NCBI RefSeq assembly: GCF_002006345.1
Contig: NZ_LZZM01000053.1
Coordinates: 1-64,000, forward strand
Direction of reading: 5' to 3'
Length of the DNA: 64,000 nucleotides
DNA from: Clostridium puniceum
Lineage (GTDB): Bacteria > Bacillota > Clostridia > Clostridiales > Clostridiaceae
Part shown: positions 17,110 through 27,180 of the stretch, in pieces
Numbering within the stretch: position 1 is the first letter of the stretch
Layout of the letters: each line of letters opens with the position of its first letter
The notes under the pieces: generated by a model
Told to the model about the DNA's origin: nothing
Databases searched by the model: none
The model's input: the letters and a program-made list of their open reading frames with translations, nothing else
Program-made: the position numbers and the translations under genes

Positions 17110-18210
17110 GTGTTAAAGAATTTATTAAGAGGAGTTTTCTCTATTATTGGAATGATAATGGGATATTTTATATCAGAAATATTAATTACAATTCCTCAAA
17201 TTGTTAGTTACCTATCAACTACTATTGCTAAGGTTGTATTTTATATTATTATATCTTTAATTTTTGGACTTATATTATATGTTATTTCTCCTGCTATATA
17301 TAATGGTATTTCTAATTTAATTGATTATATTGAAAAAAGCATGCAAAAAATGAGCATAACAGAGATACTTTATGGAACTGTAGGTGCTGTTATTGCTTTA
17401 ATACTTATGACATTTATTGCGAAGCCAATAAATGACATGCATAGAATATTTGGACCAATTTTGTTAGTTTTACTAAATGTATTAGCAGCTGTAATAGGTG
17501 CAAAAATAATGGTAAAAAAGAAAGAGGATATAACAGCTCTTCTTGTTAATATAAAAAAACCTGCAATTAAAGACAAAAAGCCTAAAGATGGAGGTAAAGA
17601 AACAACAATTGTTGGAATTCCTAAAATATTAGATACATCAGTTATAATTGATGGTAGAATATTTGATATTTGTGAAACTGGATTTGTTGAAGGTCCATTA
17701 GTTATACCTAATTTTGTGTTAGATGAATTAAGACATATCTCAGATTCTTCAGACTCCTTAAAAAGAAATAGAGGAAGAAGAGGATTAGATATATTAAATA
17801 AAATACAGAAAGAATTATCAATAGAAACGCAGATTGTAGATGATGATTTCCCTAAAATTGCAGAAGTTGATGCGAAGTTACTGAAACTTGCCCAAAAGAT
17901 GGATGGAAAAGTTATAACTAATGATTACAATTTAAACAAAGTAGCAGAATTTCAAGGCGTTCCTGTATTAAATATAAATGAGTTATCAAATGCAATAAAA
18001 CCAGTTGTATTACCTGGTGAAGAAATGACTATTGATATAGTTAAGGATGGAAAAGAATCGAGCCAAGGGGTAGCATATTTAGAAGATGGAACTATGATCG
18101 TTGTAGAAGGTGGAAGAAAATATATAGGACAAACAACAGCAGTTATAGTTACATCAGTATTGCAAACAGCAGCAGGAAGAATGATTTTTGCAAAACCAAA
18201 AGATAATTAA
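17110..18210 (+). CDS. membrane PIN/TRAM-domain protein (YacL family)
   Basis: This protein of about 366 residues has an N-terminal membrane part with roughly four hydrophobic helices (about 5-130), a PIN-type nuclease domain beginning at [11 protein letters not shown] (about 174-184) with the acidic residues of that fold, and a C-terminal TRAM domain (about 300-360). Relatives are predicted membrane ribonucleases of unknown target. The start is set at GTG 17110, 8 bases after AGGAGG. An earlier in-frame GTG at 17101 overlaps the ribosome binding site. It lies 18 bases upstream of ispD. Confidence 0.85.
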   Translation: MLKNLLRGVFSIIGMIMGYFISEILITIPQIVSYLSTTIAKVVFYIIISLIFGLILYVISPAIYNGISNLIDYIEKSMQKMSITEILYGTVGAVIALILMTFIAKPINDMHRIFGPILLVLLNVLAAVIGAKIMVKKKEDITALLVNIKKPAIKDKKPKDGGKETTIVGIPKILDTSVIIDGRIFDICETGFVEGPLVIPNFVLDELRHISDSSDSLKRNRGRRGLDILNKIQKELSIETQIVDDDFPKIAEVDAKLLKLAQKMDGKVITNDYNLNKVAEFQGVPVLNINELSNAIKPVVLPGEEMTIDIVKDGKESSQGVAYLEDGTMIVVEGGRKYIGQTTAVIVTSVLQTAAGRMIFAKPKDN

Positions 18211-18228
18211 AATTAAGGAGATTTTCCC

Positions 18229-18903
18229 ATGGTTAGTGCAATAGTATTAGCTGGAGGGAGAGGTAAGAGAATGGGCTTTGTTCAAAGTAAGCAGTATATA
18301 AATTTGAATGAGAAGCCCATTCTTTATTACACTCTTAAACAGTTTATAAAGAATGAGTTAATAGATAAAATTGTTTTAGTTATTCCAGAAGATGAAAATG
18401 ATTATTGTAAAAAAGAAGTATTGGAAAAATATCAATTAAAAGTAGATAAAATAGTATTTGGTGGTACTGAAAGGCAGGATTCTGTATATAATGCCTTAAC
18501 TGAATTAAAGGATTCTAGTATAGTTTTAATTCACGATGGAGCAAGGCCTTTTGTATCACAAACAATAATAAATGATGCTATTAAATATGCTAAAGCATAT
18601 AAAGCAGCAGCACCAGGGATAATGCCTAAAGATACTATAAAAATCAAGGATGAAGATAATTTTTCAATAAATACATTGGATAGAAGCCAAACTGTTGCAA
18701 TTCAAACTCCTCAAGCTTTTGATTTTAATCTTATATATGAGTGTCATAGGAAGATTAAAGAAAGTGGAGTTTCAGTTACTGATGATACAATGGTAGCAGA
18801 GTTTTTCGGAAATAAAGTTTATATTTATGATGGTGAATATACAAATATTAAAATAACCACACCAGAAGATTTGATTTTAGCAGAATATTTGGTGAAAAAA
18901 TAG
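18229..18903 (+). CDS. ispD: 2-C-methyl-D-erythritol 4-phosphate cytidylyltransferase
   Basis: This 224-residue enzyme transfers CMP from CTP to MEP in the non-mevalonate isoprenoid pathway. The nucleotide-binding segment LAGGRGKRMG is at 7-16 and DGARPF is near 103-108. The length is normal. It follows the PIN/TRAM gene by 18 bases with an AAGGAG site. In many Firmicutes ispF comes next; here it is absent and a T-box and proS follow. Confidence 0.94.
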   Translation: MVSAIVLAGGRGKRMGFVQSKQYINLNEKPILYYTLKQFIKNELIDKIVLVIPEDENDYCKKEVLEKYQLKVDKIVFGGTERQDSVYNALTELKDSSIVLIHDGARPFVSQTIINDAIKYAKAYKAAAPGIMPKDTIKIKDEDNFSINTLDRSQTVAIQTPQAFDFNLIYECHRKIKESGVSVTDDTMVAEFFGNKVYIYDGEYTNIKITTPEDLILAEYLVKK

Positions 18904-18918
18904 TTTAATTATAAGATG

Positions 18919-18947
18919 TTGACATGTAAATTTCAAGAAGTTATAAT
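18919..18947 (+). promoter_or_regulatory. sigma-A promoter of the proS T-box transcript
   Basis: TTGACA (18919-18924), a 17-base spacer and TATAAT (18942-18947) match the sigma-A consensus exactly. The predicted start is about 20 bases before the T-box leader. Confidence 0.9.
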
Positions 18948-18974
18948 AAATTAAAATAAAATCAAGTTTATAAA

Positions 18975-19172
18975 GCGATGATGAAGAATAGTAGAAGTCG
19001 AATTATTAAGAGAAAAAGTCCATAGGCTGTAAGACTTTTAAATAGACTTTGAACCAGCTTTTGAGTATAGGTAAAAACTATCGGTTTAATACCGTTATCA
19101 TTATTAGAGAATAAATTTAGGTGGTACCGCGATACAATTCGCCCTAATGTGAATATTAGGGTGAATTTTTTT
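18975..19172 (+). promoter_or_regulatory. T-box leader controlling proS
   Basis: The stem I start GCGATGATGAAGA is at 18975. The T-box sequence TTTAGGTGGTACCGCG is at 19116-19131. A terminator pairs about 19136-19148 with 19154-19165, followed by seven T. Uncharged tRNA pairing with the TGGT bulge should favour the antiterminator. A proline codon CCA (19054-19056) follows GAA in the expected specifier position, which fits proS; the exact specifier is my reading. The transcript probably also covers cysS and later genes. Confidence 0.93.
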
Positions 19173-19332
19173 ATTCAAAAAATTATATTAAAATTAATTT
19201 TTGAATAATTTTATACAAAGTTAGAAATATTGTATTTGAAATTAAAGAAATAAATATATAATTTTAATAAGTAATCAATAAATTAAATTATTCAGATATA
19301 TTATTAAACAAGATTATAGGAGGAAATAGAAA

Positions 19333-21045
19333 ATGAAAATGTCTAATATGTTAATATCAACATTAAGAGAAGTTCCTGCAGAAGCAGAAATTGATAGTCA
19401 TAAACTTATGCTAAGAGCTGGAATGATAAGAAAAATGGCTGCAGGAGTATATAATTATATGCCTCTTGGACTAAAAGTATTAAAGAAAGTAGAAGATATA
19501 GTAAGAGAAGAAATGAATGCAGCAGGTGCACAAGAATTTTTAGCATCAGCTATTATTCCAGCAGAATTATGGCAAGAATCAGGTAGATGGGATGCTTATG
19601 GAGCAGAAATGTTTAGATTAAAGGATAGAGGAGAAAGAGATTTTTGTTTAGGACCTACTCATGAAGAAGTATTTACTGATATAGCAAGAAATGAAATTAA
19701 ATCATATAAGCAATTACCTCTTAATTTATATCAAGTTCAAACTAAATATAGAGATGAGCGTAGACCAAGATTTGGAGTGATGAGATCTAGAGAATTTGTT
19801 ATGAAGGATGCTTATAGCTTTGATAAGGATCAAAAAGGTTTAGATATATCATATGATAAGATGCATGATGCATATGTTAAAATATTCAATAGATGTGGTT
19901 TAGATGCTAAATGTGTTGCAGCAGACTCAGGTGCGATTGGAGGAGCTAACTCAGCAGAATTTATGGTTAAGTCAGAAGTTGGAGAAGATGATGTAGTATT
20001 CTGTACTAATTGTGATTATGCAGCAAATATCGAAAAAGCAACTGCTAAATTAGAAGAATTAGAAAAAGAAGAACTAATGGAAGCAAAAAAAATAGCGACT
20101 CCTGATAGTAGAGGAATAAATGAAGTTGCAGAATTTTTAAATATATCTCCTAAAAAGACAGTTAAAACCTTGTTATATAATGTTGATGGTAAAATTGTTG
20201 CTGTATTTGTAAGAGGAGATAGAGAGGTTAATGAAGTAAAAGTAGCTAATGCTTCAAATGCTTCTGGTGATATAGAAATGGCTTCTCATGAAGAATATAT
20301 AAAAGCAGCTGGATGTGATATTGGATTCGCCGGGCCAATAGGAATAAAAGTTGATTTAATATTAGTAGATGAAGAAGTGAAAAACATGTATAATTTTGTT
20401 GTAGGTGGTAATGAAACTGGATATCATATACAAAATGTTAACTATGGAAGGGACTTCGACGGAACTGTTAGTGATTTTAGAAATGTAACAGAAGGAGATA
20501 TGTGCCCAGACTGTGGTGGAAAGCTTACTATTGCAAGAGGTACAGAAGTTGGTCATATCTTCAAACTTGGAACTAAGTATTCAGAATCAATGAATGCTAA
20601 TTTTATTGATGAAGGTGGTAAAGAAAAGCCATTTATAATGGGATGTTATGGGATTGGAGTTACAAGAACAATGGCATCTATAATTGAACAACATCATGAT
20701 GAGAATGGAATAGTATGGCCATTATCTGTTGCACCATACCATATATCTGTAATTCCTGTAAATGTTAAAGATGAAGAACAAGTTAAAGTTGCAAACGAAC
20801 TTTATGAGCAATTAGTAGGAATGGGTGTAGAAGCTCTTTTAGATGATAGAAATGAAAGAGCAGGAGTGAAATTCAAAGATTCAGAATTAATGGGAATACC
20901 AATGAGAGTAACTGTAGGTAAAAAAATTGGTGACGGAGAAGTTGAATTTAAACTTAGAGATGGTGAAATGGAAGTAATCAAAATCAGTGATGTTTGTAAC
21001 ATAATAAAAAGTGAATTTGAAAAAAATAATATGAAATTAAAATAA
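19333..21045 (+). CDS. proS: prolyl-tRNA synthetase
   Basis: This 570-residue class II synthetase is of the bacterial type. Motif 2 ([16 protein letters not shown], about 136-151) and the C-terminal motif 3 region (GCYGIGVTR) flank an inserted editing domain (about 230-390). The anticodon-binding domain ends the protein. It attaches proline to tRNA-Pro. Expression is controlled by the T-box leader before it. The start follows ATAGGAGG. cysS begins 18 bases later. Confidence 0.97.
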   Translation: MKMSNMLISTLREVPAEAEIDSHKLMLRAGMIRKMAAGVYNYMPLGLKVLKKVEDIVREEMNAAGAQEFLASAIIPAELWQESGRWDAYGAEMFRLKDRGERDFCLGPTHEEVFTDIARNEIKSYKQLPLNLYQVQTKYRDERRPRFGVMRSREFVMKDAYSFDKDQKGLDISYDKMHDAYVKIFNRCGLDAKCVAADSGAIGGANSAEFMVKSEVGEDDVVFCTNCDYAANIEKATAKLEELEKEELMEAKKIATPDSRGINEVAEFLNISPKKTVKTLLYNVDGKIVAVFVRGDREVNEVKVANASNASGDIEMASHEEYIKAAGCDIGFAGPIGIKVDLILVDEEVKNMYNFVVGGNETGYHIQNVNYGRDFDGTVSDFRNVTEGDMCPDCGGKLTIARGTEVGHIFKLGTKYSESMNANFIDEGGKEKPFIMGCYGIGVTRTMASIIEQHHDENGIVWPLSVAPYHISVIPVNVKDEEQVKVANELYEQLVGMGVEALLDDRNERAGVKFKDSELMGIPMRVTVGKKIGDGEVEFKLRDGEMEVIKISDVCNIIKSEFEKNNMKLK

Positions 21046-21062
21046 CTTTAGGAGGTAATTTA

Positions 21063-22463
21063 ATGAGGATATATAATACTTTAACTAGACAAAAAGAAGA
21101 GTTTATCCCTATTGTTCCAGGAGAAGTTAAAATGTACGGTTGTGGACCAACTGTTTATAATTTTATGCATATAGGAAATGGAAGAACATTTATTATATTT
21201 GATATAATTAGAAGATATTTTGAGTATAGAGGATACAAAGTTACATTTATTCAAAATTTTACAGACATAGATGATAAGATGATTAACAAAGCTAATGATG
21301 AAGGTATTACAGTAAAAGAACTTGGAGATAAATATATAAAAGAATATTATCAAGATGCAGATGGGCTTCAAATAGAGAGAGCAACAACCAATCCTAGAGC
21401 AACAGAATATATTAATGATATCATAAAATTCATCGAAGACTTAATTGAAGCCGGATTTGCTTATGAAGTAGATGGGGATGTATATTATAGTACAAAAAAA
21501 TTTGCTGAATATGGAAAGTTAGTTGGGCAAAATTTAGATGATTTACAAGCTGGCGCAAGAATTTCTGTTGATGAAAGAAAGAAAGATCCAATGGATTTTG
21601 CAGTATGGAAGGCGAAAAAGCCTAATGAACCTGCATGGGAAAGTCCTTGGGGACTTGGAAGACCAGGCTGGCATATAGAATGCTCATGTATGGCAAAAAA
21701 ATTACTAGGAGATACAATTGATATTCATGCTGGTGGAATGGATTTGAAATTTCCTCATCATGAAAATGAAATAGCTCAAAGTGAAGCTGTAACTGGTAAG
21801 GCCTTTGCTAATTATTGGATTCATGCGGCATTTGTTAACGTAGATAATAAAAAAATGTCAAAATCATTAAATAATTTCTTTACAGCTAGGGAAATTCTTG
21901 AAGAATATGATGCAGATACAATAAGATTCTTAATGTTATCAGGTCATTATAGAATTCAAATAAATTTCACTAAAGAACTTTTAGATTCAGCAAAATCATC
22001 AATAGAAAGATTATACAATTGTATAAATAATCTTGATAATCTAAAGAGTGAAGTTAGTAAAAAAGATATAAACGATCAAGAGATAGGTTATTTAAAATCT
22101 TTAGATAAATATAGAGAAAAATTTATAGAAAAGATGGATGATGACTTTAATACAGCAGATGCAATTTCAGTACTATTCGATTTAACAAAGGATATTAATA
22201 ACAATGTTAATATTAATTCATCGATTGAATTGTGTGAAAAAGCGGAGGCATTGATTAGAGAGCTTGGAAAACCACTTGGAATTCTTCAAAATCATATGAA
22301 GAAGGATTTAGAAACTGAAATTCAGGAACTTATTGATAAAAGACAGCAAGCAAGAAAAGATAAAGATTTTGCTTTAGCAGACAAGATAAGGGATGATTTA
22401 AAGAATAGAAATATAGTTTTAGAGGATACACCACAAGGTGTTAGATGGAAAAAGATTGATTAA
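21063..22463 (+). CDS. cysS: cysteinyl-tRNA synthetase
   Basis: This 466-residue class I synthetase has the HIGH-type motif HIGN (about 37-40), the zinc ligands in YGCGPT and HIECSCMA with HHENE, and the KMSKS motif near 267-271. It charges tRNA-Cys in the cytoplasm. It is cotranscribed with proS (17-base gap, TAGGAGG site), so the proline T-box may also set its level. A tRNA-Cys gene is also in this window. Confidence 0.97.
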   Translation: MRIYNTLTRQKEEFIPIVPGEVKMYGCGPTVYNFMHIGNGRTFIIFDIIRRYFEYRGYKVTFIQNFTDIDDKMINKANDEGITVKELGDKYIKEYYQDADGLQIERATTNPRATEYINDIIKFIEDLIEAGFAYEVDGDVYYSTKKFAEYGKLVGQNLDDLQAGARISVDERKKDPMDFAVWKAKKPNEPAWESPWGLGRPGWHIECSCMAKKLLGDTIDIHAGGMDLKFPHHENEIAQSEAVTGKAFANYWIHAAFVNVDNKKMSKSLNNFFTAREILEEYDADTIRFLMLSGHYRIQINFTKELLDSAKSSIERLYNCINNLDNLKSEVSKKDINDQEIGYLKSLDKYREKFIEKMDDDFNTADAISVLFDLTKDINNNVNINSSIELCEKAEALIRELGKPLGILQNHMKKDLETEIQELIDKRQQARKDKDFALADKIRDDLKNRNIVLEDTPQGVRWKKID

Positions 22464-22470
22464 TTAAAGG

Positions 22471-22492
22471 AGGGTTGCAGTTTTGCAACCCT
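22471..22492 (+). terminator. hairpin after cysS
   Basis: AGGGTTGCA (22471-22479) pairs perfectly with TGCAACCCT (22484-22492) around a 4-base loop. No T-run follows, so it may stabilise the 3' end or attenuate rather than terminate. Confidence 0.5.
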
Positions 22493-22527
22493 TATGTATA
22501 TGTCAGAAATAGAGAGTTAAATATAAT

Positions 22528-22562
22528 AACATACTGACTTGTTATTTTTAAGTATGTTTTAT
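22528..22562 (+). terminator. possible attenuator or terminator before mrnC
   Basis: AACATACT (22528-22535) pairs with AGTATGTT (22551-22558), followed by TTATT. It lies 17 bases before the mrnC start. It could reduce readthrough from proS-cysS. Confidence 0.45.
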
Positions 22563-22578
22563 TAAAAGGAGAAGTATA

Positions 22579-22992
22579 ATGTTAGATGATTTTAGAATGA
22601 GGGAATTTTCACAAGATGAAGCAAGGCAACTAAATCCACTTCAATTAGCATTAATCGGAGATGGAATATTTGAAGTTTTTGTTAGAAATTATATTTTGAT
22701 GAAAAATACATCATTATCAGCAAATAAAATTCATATTAAAGCAATTACATATGTTAAAGCCAAAAGCCAATCGTGTATAATGCATAAAATAGAACAGCTT
22801 TTAACAGAGGAAGAAGAAGCTATTTATAAGAGGGGAAGAAATGCAAAATCACCTACAGTTCCTAAAAATGCAGATGTGAGAGATTATCGAATGGCAACTG
22901 GATTTGAAGCTTTAATAGGGTATTTATACTTAACAGGTAATAAAGAAAGATTAGAATTTATATTAAATAAAAGTATTGAAATTATAAAATAA
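22579..22992 (+). CDS. mrnC: Mini-ribonuclease III
   Basis: This 137-residue protein is an RNase III catalytic domain without the double-stranded RNA-binding domain. It matures 23S rRNA ends in Firmicutes. The signature block GDGIFEVFVR (about 27-36) contains the conserved acidic residue, and FEALIGYLYL (about 112-121) the second acidic site. Its position after cysS and before rlmB is the normal Firmicute order. Confidence 0.93.
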   Translation: MLDDFRMREFSQDEARQLNPLQLALIGDGIFEVFVRNYILMKNTSLSANKIHIKAITYVKAKSQSCIMHKIEQLLTEEEEAIYKRGRNAKSPTVPKNADVRDYRMATGFEALIGYLYLTGNKERLEFILNKSIEIIK

Positions 22993-23016
22993 ATTTTAAA
23001 CAAGGAGGATTTATAA

Positions 23017-23922
23017 ATGCAAGGGGAAACGAAAAAGTTTAATTCAAAAGATAAATTTATTAAAGGTGAAAAAAAGAATGAAGAAAAAACTAGATTAAGA
23101 GAGAGAAAGCTTAATGGAACGAAAAATAGTGGAAGAAAAGAAAAGACTACTGAGAGTGATAGAAGAGAAGCTAATCAAATTGAAGAGAGAGAAGATATAG
23201 TTATCGGTAGAAATTCAGTCATTGAAGCTTTAAAAGGAGAAAGAACAATTGAAACTCTATATATAGCAAATAGTAAGCTAGAAGGTTCTATAAATACAAT
23301 TGTCAGCATAGCTAAAGAAAAACGAATTGTAATTAAAGAAGTTGATAAAAGAAAACTCGATTCAATGTGCGATGGAGCAACGCATCAAGGTGTAATAGCT
23401 AAGGTAACACCATATAAATATTCAGAGGTATCAGATATACTAGCTTTAGCAGAAGAAAGAGGAGAATCTCCTTTTATAGTTATATTAGATGAAGTTGAGG
23501 ATCCTCATAACTTAGGATCAATAGTAAGAACGGCAGAATTATTTGGAGTTCATGGAATTATAATTCCGAAAAGAAGAAGTGCATCAGTAAGTGCAACAGT
23601 ATATAAATCTTCTGTAGGTGCAATAGAACATGTAAAAATCGCGAAAGTTACCAATTTAAATGCAACTATAGAAGAGTTAAAGGAAAAAGGTATATGGGTT
23701 TATGGTGCAGATATAAGAGCAGAAGAATATAGTTATCAAGTAGATTTCAGTGGTCCTTGTGCAATTATAATTGGAAATGAAGGGCGAGGAATATCTAAAT
23801 TAACAGTACAAAAATGTGATAAGCTAATAAAAATACCTATGGTTGGAAAGATTAACTCTTTAAATGCTTCAGTAGCTGGTGGTATAATTATGTATGAAGT
23901 ATTAAAAGGACGATTAAAATAG
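23017..23922 (+). CDS. rlmB: 23S rRNA (guanosine-2'-O-)-methyltransferase, TrmH family
   Basis: This 301-residue SPOUT methyltransferase has a short substrate-binding domain (about 65-135) and a knotted catalytic domain with DEVEDPHNLGSIVRTA, then NEGRGIS and INSLNASVAGGI. It methylates the ribose of a guanosine in 23S rRNA; the exact position is inferred from the family. The first 60 residues are an extra, highly charged Lys/Glu/Arg stretch that looks disordered. The start follows AAGGAGGAT. Confidence 0.92.
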   Translation: MQGETKKFNSKDKFIKGEKKNEEKTRLRERKLNGTKNSGRKEKTTESDRREANQIEEREDIVIGRNSVIEALKGERTIETLYIANSKLEGSINTIVSIAKEKRIVIKEVDKRKLDSMCDGATHQGVIAKVTPYKYSEVSDILALAEERGESPFIVILDEVEDPHNLGSIVRTAELFGVHGIIIPKRRSASVSATVYKSSVGAIEHVKIAKVTNLNATIEELKEKGIWVYGADIRAEEYSYQVDFSGPCAIIIGNEGRGISKLTVQKCDKLIKIPMVGKINSLNASVAGGIIMYEVLKGRLK

Positions 23923-23935
23923 AAAGAGGTATATA

Positions 23936-24448
23936 GTGAAAACTATTTTTGTGGATGGATATAATGTGGTGAATAGTTGGCCAAATTTGAAGCAAAGAAA
24001 AGACTTTAGTTTTGAAGCTGCAAGACAAACTTTGATTGATAAGTTACATAATTATGGAGTTTTTAAAGCCTGCAAAATAGTATTAGTATTTGACGCACAT
24101 AAAGTTATGGGCAACCTTGAAAAAAAAGAAGAAGTAAATAGAAATATTTTAGTTATTTTTACAAAGGATGGAGAGACAGCTGATAATTATATCGAGAAAC
24201 AAGTAAATTCTTTAGGGAGAAAACATGAAATAGTTGTAGTAACGTCTGATAGTTTAGAACAACAAACTGTTTTTCAAAGAGGGGCAGTTAGAATGTCATC
24301 TTTGGAATTTTATAATGAAGTAATCAAGGTAGAAAAATCTATAAAAATTAAGGGCGATAAAAATAAAAGTATAGATAGAAATAGTATAAGTGATAATATA
24401 GATGAAAAAACAGCAATAATATTAGAAGAAATTAGGCGAAGCAAGTAA
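23936..24448 (+). CDS. NYN-domain ribonuclease, YacP/Rae1 family
   Basis: This 170-residue protein begins with FVDGYNVVN, the acidic active-site strand of the PIN-like NYN domain, and later has DNYIEKQV and VTSDSLEQQ. In Bacillus the homologue Rae1 cuts mRNA on ribosomes. The start is GTG 23936, 13 bases after rlmB, with AAAGAGG upstream. A charged tail follows residue 140. Confidence 0.88.
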   Translation: MKTIFVDGYNVVNSWPNLKQRKDFSFEAARQTLIDKLHNYGVFKACKIVLVFDAHKVMGNLEKKEEVNRNILVIFTKDGETADNYIEKQVNSLGRKHEIVVVTSDSLEQQTVFQRGAVRMSSLEFYNEVIKVEKSIKIKGDKNKSIDRNSISDNIDEKTAIILEEIRRSK

Positions 24449-24454
24449 TTTCAG

Positions 24455-24484
24455 TTGACTAATTGATTTTTACTAGGGTATAAT
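24455..24484 (+). promoter_or_regulatory. sigma-A promoter of sigH
   Basis: TTGACT (24455-24460), an 18-base spacer and TATAAT (24479-24484). The predicted transcript starts about 15 bases before the start codon, giving a short leader that excludes the in-frame TTG at 24484 as a start. Confidence 0.88.
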
Positions 24485-24507
24485 TGTCTAAATGGGTGGT
24501 CAGTTTA

Positions 24508-25155
24508 ATGCAGAAGAGAGTTGAGAGTGAATCGTTGGAAGTTTTTTTAGATTTCAAAGGCAAGTCAGATGAAAAAATTGTTGCTCAAGCTAAAAATGGA
24601 GATAATAGAGCTCAAGAATATTTAATTTCAAAATATGAAAATTTTGTTAAGGCAAAGGCTAAGTCATACTTTTTAATTGGAGCAGATAAGGAAGATATTT
24701 ATCAAGAAGGCATGATAGGCTTATATAAGGCTATCAGAGACTTTAATCCAGAAAAATCAACATCATTTAAGGCTTTTGCAGAAATATGCGTTGTTAGACA
24801 AATTATAACTGCAATAAAGACGGCTACTAGGCAAAAACATATTCCTTTGAATACCTATGTATCCTTAAATAAACCAATATACGAAGAAGAATCCGAAAGA
24901 ACTCTTTTAGATGTACTAGCGGGAATGAAGATTACCGATCCAGAAGAATTGATGATAAGTAAAGAACAGATGGCTTACATTGAAGAAAAAATTTCAAAAG
25001 TGTTATCAGGATTGGAATTAGAAGTTCTTACATCATATTTAGATGGAAAGTCTTATCAAGAGATTGCAAGTGATTTAGAAAGACATTCAAAATCCATTGA
25101 TAATGCATTGCAAAGAGTGAAAAGAAAATTAGAAAAATGCTTGGATTTAAAGTAG
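24508..25155 (+). CDS. sigH: RNA polymerase sigma-H factor
   Basis: This 215-residue sigma-70-family factor controls early sporulation and competence-like genes. Region 2 includes YFLIGADKEDIYQEGMIGLYKAIRDF, and region 4 includes LDGKSYQEIASDLERHSKSIDNALQRVKRKLEK. Both are very close to Bacillus SigH. The start ATG 24508 follows GGGTGGTCAG and lies downstream of a consensus promoter. Its place upstream of the tuf/rpmG/secE/nusG block is the normal Firmicute order. Confidence 0.95.
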   Translation: MQKRVESESLEVFLDFKGKSDEKIVAQAKNGDNRAQEYLISKYENFVKAKAKSYFLIGADKEDIYQEGMIGLYKAIRDFNPEKSTSFKAFAEICVVRQIITAIKTATRQKHIPLNTYVSLNKPIYEEESERTLLDVLAGMKITDPEELMISKEQMAYIEEKISKVLSGLELEVLTSYLDGKSYQEIASDLERHSKSIDNALQRVKRKLEKCLDLK

Positions 25156-25164
25156 TAAATTATA

Positions 25165-25200
25165 TTGACAAATAAAAAGAATGATAGTAAACTTTATAAT
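25165..25200 (+). promoter_or_regulatory. probable promoter of tRNA-Thr and tuf
   Basis: TTGACA (25165-25170), a 17-base spacer and TAAACT (25188-25193). A nearby TATAAT (25195-25200) is spaced too far for the same -35. It would drive tRNA-Thr and perhaps the first tuf copy. Confidence 0.6.
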
Positions 25201-25232
25201 TGGTATATCAAAGAACATAGGCATTTTTGAAC

Positions 25233-25308
25233 GCTCACATAGCTCAGTCGGTAGAGCGTCACCTTGGTAAGGTGGAGGTCGTCGGTTCAATCCCGATTGT
25301 GAGCTCCA
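25233..25308 (+). tRNA. tRNA-Thr (GGT)
   Basis: This is a 76-base cloverleaf with acceptor stem GCTCACA/TGTGAGC, D-arm AGCTCAGTCGGTAGAGC, anticodon loop TTGGTAA (anticodon GGT), T-arm GTCGGTTCAATCCCGAT and an encoded CCA. It lies 65 bases before the first tuf gene, which may share its transcript. Confidence 0.97.
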
Positions 25309-25354
25309 AATAATAAAAAATAAAAAAACACTAGGCAAAGTTTATCACAAGGTA

Positions 25355-26567
25355 ATAAGGGAGGAAAATTACAATGGCAAAAGCAAAGTATGAAAGAAGT
25401 AAACCACACGTTAATATTGGAACAATAGGTCACGTAGACCACGGAAAGACAACATTAACAGCTGCAATTACAACAGTATTATCAAAAAAAGGATTTGCAG
25501 AAGCATTTGATTATGCAGCAATAGATAAAGCACCAGAAGAAAAAGAAAGAGGAATCACAATCAATACAGCACACGTTGAGTATCAAACAGAAGCAAGACA
25601 CTATGCTCACGTTGACTGTCCAGGGCATGCTGACTATGTTAAGAACATGATAACAGGAGCAGCACAAATGGATGGAGCTATATTAGTTGTATCAGCAGCA
25701 GATGGTCCAATGCCACAAACAAGAGAACATATCCTATTAGGATCAAGAGTAGGTATCGAATATATCGTAGTATTCTTAAATAAAGCAGATATGGTAGATG
25801 ATCCAGAATTATTAGAATTAGTTGAAATGGAAGTAAGAGAATTGTTAAGCGAATATGACTTCCCAGGAGATGATATTCCAGTAATAACAGGATCAGCATT
25901 AAAAGCATTAGAAAATCCAGAAGATGCAGAAGCAAACAAATGTATCTTAGATTTAATGGATGCAGTAGATAGCTATATCCCAACTCCAGAAAGAGCAACA
26001 GATAAGCCATTCTTAATGCCAGTAGAAGATGTATTCACAATCACTGGAAGAGGAACAGTTGCAACAGGAAGAGTTGAAGCTGGAGTACTTCACGTAGGAG
26101 ACGAAGTAGAAATCGTAGGATTAAGTGAAGAAAAGAAGAAAGTAGTAGTAACAGGAATAGAAATGTTCAGAAAGTTATTAGACGAAGCGCAAGCAGGAGA
26201 TAATATCGGAGCATTATTAAGAGGAGTACAAAGAACTGATATCGAAAGAGGTCAAGTTTTAGCAGTACCAAACTCAGTGCATCCACACACTAATTTTGTA
26301 GGTCAAGTATACGTATTAAAGAAAGAAGAAGGTGGAAGACATACTCCATTCTTCGATGGATACAGACCACAATTCTATTTCAGAACAACAGACGTTACAG
26401 GATCAATCAAATTACCAGACGGAATGGAAATGGTAATGCCTGGAGATCACATTGATATGAAAGTTGAATTAATCACTCCAATCGCAATGGATGAAGGATT
26501 AAGATTCGCTATCAGAGAAGGTGGAAGAACTGTAGGTTCTGGAGTTGTTACTAGCATAGAAAAATAA
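25355..26567 (+). repeat. tuf repeat, copy 1
   Basis: This 1213-base segment (tuf plus 19 bases of leader including the ribosome binding site) reads identical to 41280-42492. Identity stops exactly at the stop codon and at position -19. Confidence 0.93.
25374..26567 (+). CDS. tuf: elongation factor Tu (copy 1)
   Basis: This 397-residue GTPase delivers aminoacyl-tRNA to the ribosome. The G1 motif GHVDHGKT is at 19-26, G3 is DCPGH, and G4 is NKAD. Domains 2 and 3 follow, with the conserved C-terminal block [16 protein letters not shown]. Codon use is strongly biased, as expected for a highly expressed gene. It is followed by an 18-bp hairpin. A copy that reads identical lies at 41299-42492. 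Confidence 0.98.
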   Translation: MAKAKYERSKPHVNIGTIGHVDHGKTTLTAAITTVLSKKGFAEAFDYAAIDKAPEEKERGITINTAHVEYQTEARHYAHVDCPGHADYVKNMITGAAQMDGAILVVSAADGPMPQTREHILLGSRVGIEYIVVFLNKADMVDDPELLELVEMEVRELLSEYDFPGDDIPVITGSALKALENPEDAEANKCILDLMDAVDSYIPTPERATDKPFLMPVEDVFTITGRGTVATGRVEAGVLHVGDEVEIVGLSEEKKKVVVTGIEMFRKLLDEAQAGDNIGALLRGVQRTDIERGQVLAVPNSVHPHTNFVGQVYVLKKEEGGRHTPFFDGYRPQFYFRTTDVTGSIKLPDGMEMVMPGDHIDMKVELITPIAMDEGLRFAIREGGRTVGSGVVTSIEK

Positions 26568-26583
26568 AAATGGTGATTATTAC

Positions 26584-26623
26584 TTTAAATAGGACTAAGT
26601 TGCATAACTTAGTCCTATTTAAA
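26584..26623 (+). terminator. terminator after the first tuf
   Basis: A perfect 18-bp stem pairs 26584-26601 with 26606-26623 around the loop GCAT. There is no external T-run, but the stem ends in ATTTAAA. It should be very stable and lies between tuf and the rpmG promoter. Confidence 0.75.
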
Positions 26624-26629
26624 GGAAGA

Positions 26630-26658
26630 TTGACATATTAAACATTCTATGATATTGT
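26630..26658 (+). promoter_or_regulatory. sigma-A promoter of rpmG-secE-nusG
   Basis: TTGACA (26630-26635), a 17-base spacer and TATTGT (26653-26658). It lies 93 bases before rpmG and just after the tuf hairpin. Confidence 0.8.
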
Positions 26659-26750
26659 ATAAAAGTGACATTTTAAGCAAGGCAAATTAGAGGTGAACAA
26701 GAGATTAAGTTTCTTGTTTATAATATATATAAAAAACTGGAGGTGCAGTA

Positions 26751-26900
26751 ATGAGAACAAAGGTGACTTTAGCATGCACAGAGTGTAAACAAAGAAATTA
26801 TGATTCAATGAAAAACAAAAAAAATGATCCAGATAGATTAGAAATGAAAAAGTATTGTAAATTCTGTAAAAAGCACACTCTTCATAGAGAAACTAAGTAA
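26751..26900 (+). CDS. rpmG: 50S ribosomal protein L33
   Basis: This 49-residue protein, easily missed for its size, has the zinc-binding pairs CTEC (9-12) and CKFC (36-39), so it is the zinc form of L33. It binds 23S rRNA near the E site. The start ATG follows TGGAGGTG. secE begins 48 bases later. Confidence 0.95.
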   Translation: MRTKVTLACTECKQRNYDSMKNKKNDPDRLEMKKYCKFCKKHTLHRETK

Positions 26901-26948
26901 TTAACCGCAGGAATGACATAGGATTATAAAAAATAAGGATGTGAAGAT

Positions 26949-27179
26949 ATGTCAGCGAAAAGTAATGCAAAAACTGAAAAAACAGCCCAAAGTAATGGTG
27001 TAATTGGTTTTTTTAGAGAAGTTAAAGCGGAGGTTAAGAAAATAACTTGGCCTTCAAAAGATGAGACGAAAAAAGCATTTATTGCAGTTGTAGTATTCAC
27101 ACTGTTGTATACTATATTAGTTGGAGGATTAGATTCTATTTTCAGCAGCCTCTTTAAAATGATTTTAAATTTGAAGTAA
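26949..27179 (+). CDS. secE: SecE subunit of the protein translocase
   Basis: This 76-residue protein has a charged N-terminus, the conserved block FFREVKAEVKKITWPSKDE (about 20-38) and one transmembrane helix near 45-68. With SecY (encoded at 52207) it forms the membrane channel. The single-span form is typical of Firmicutes. Confidence 0.93.
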   Translation: MSAKSNAKTEKTAQSNGVIGFFREVKAEVKKITWPSKDETKKAFIAVVVFTLLYTILVGGLDSIFSSLFKMILNLK

Positions 27180-27180
27180 A

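Noticed and set aside
24484-24507. TTG start adding 8 codons to sigH
   Set aside because: The TTG overlaps the -10 box of the sigH promoter and would not be in the mRNA; ATG 24508 has the ribosome binding site.
25482-26010. Reverse-strand frames of 61 to 110 codons within tuf, repeated at the second tuf
   Set aside because: They are shadows of a strongly codon-biased gene and appear twice only because the tuf copies match.
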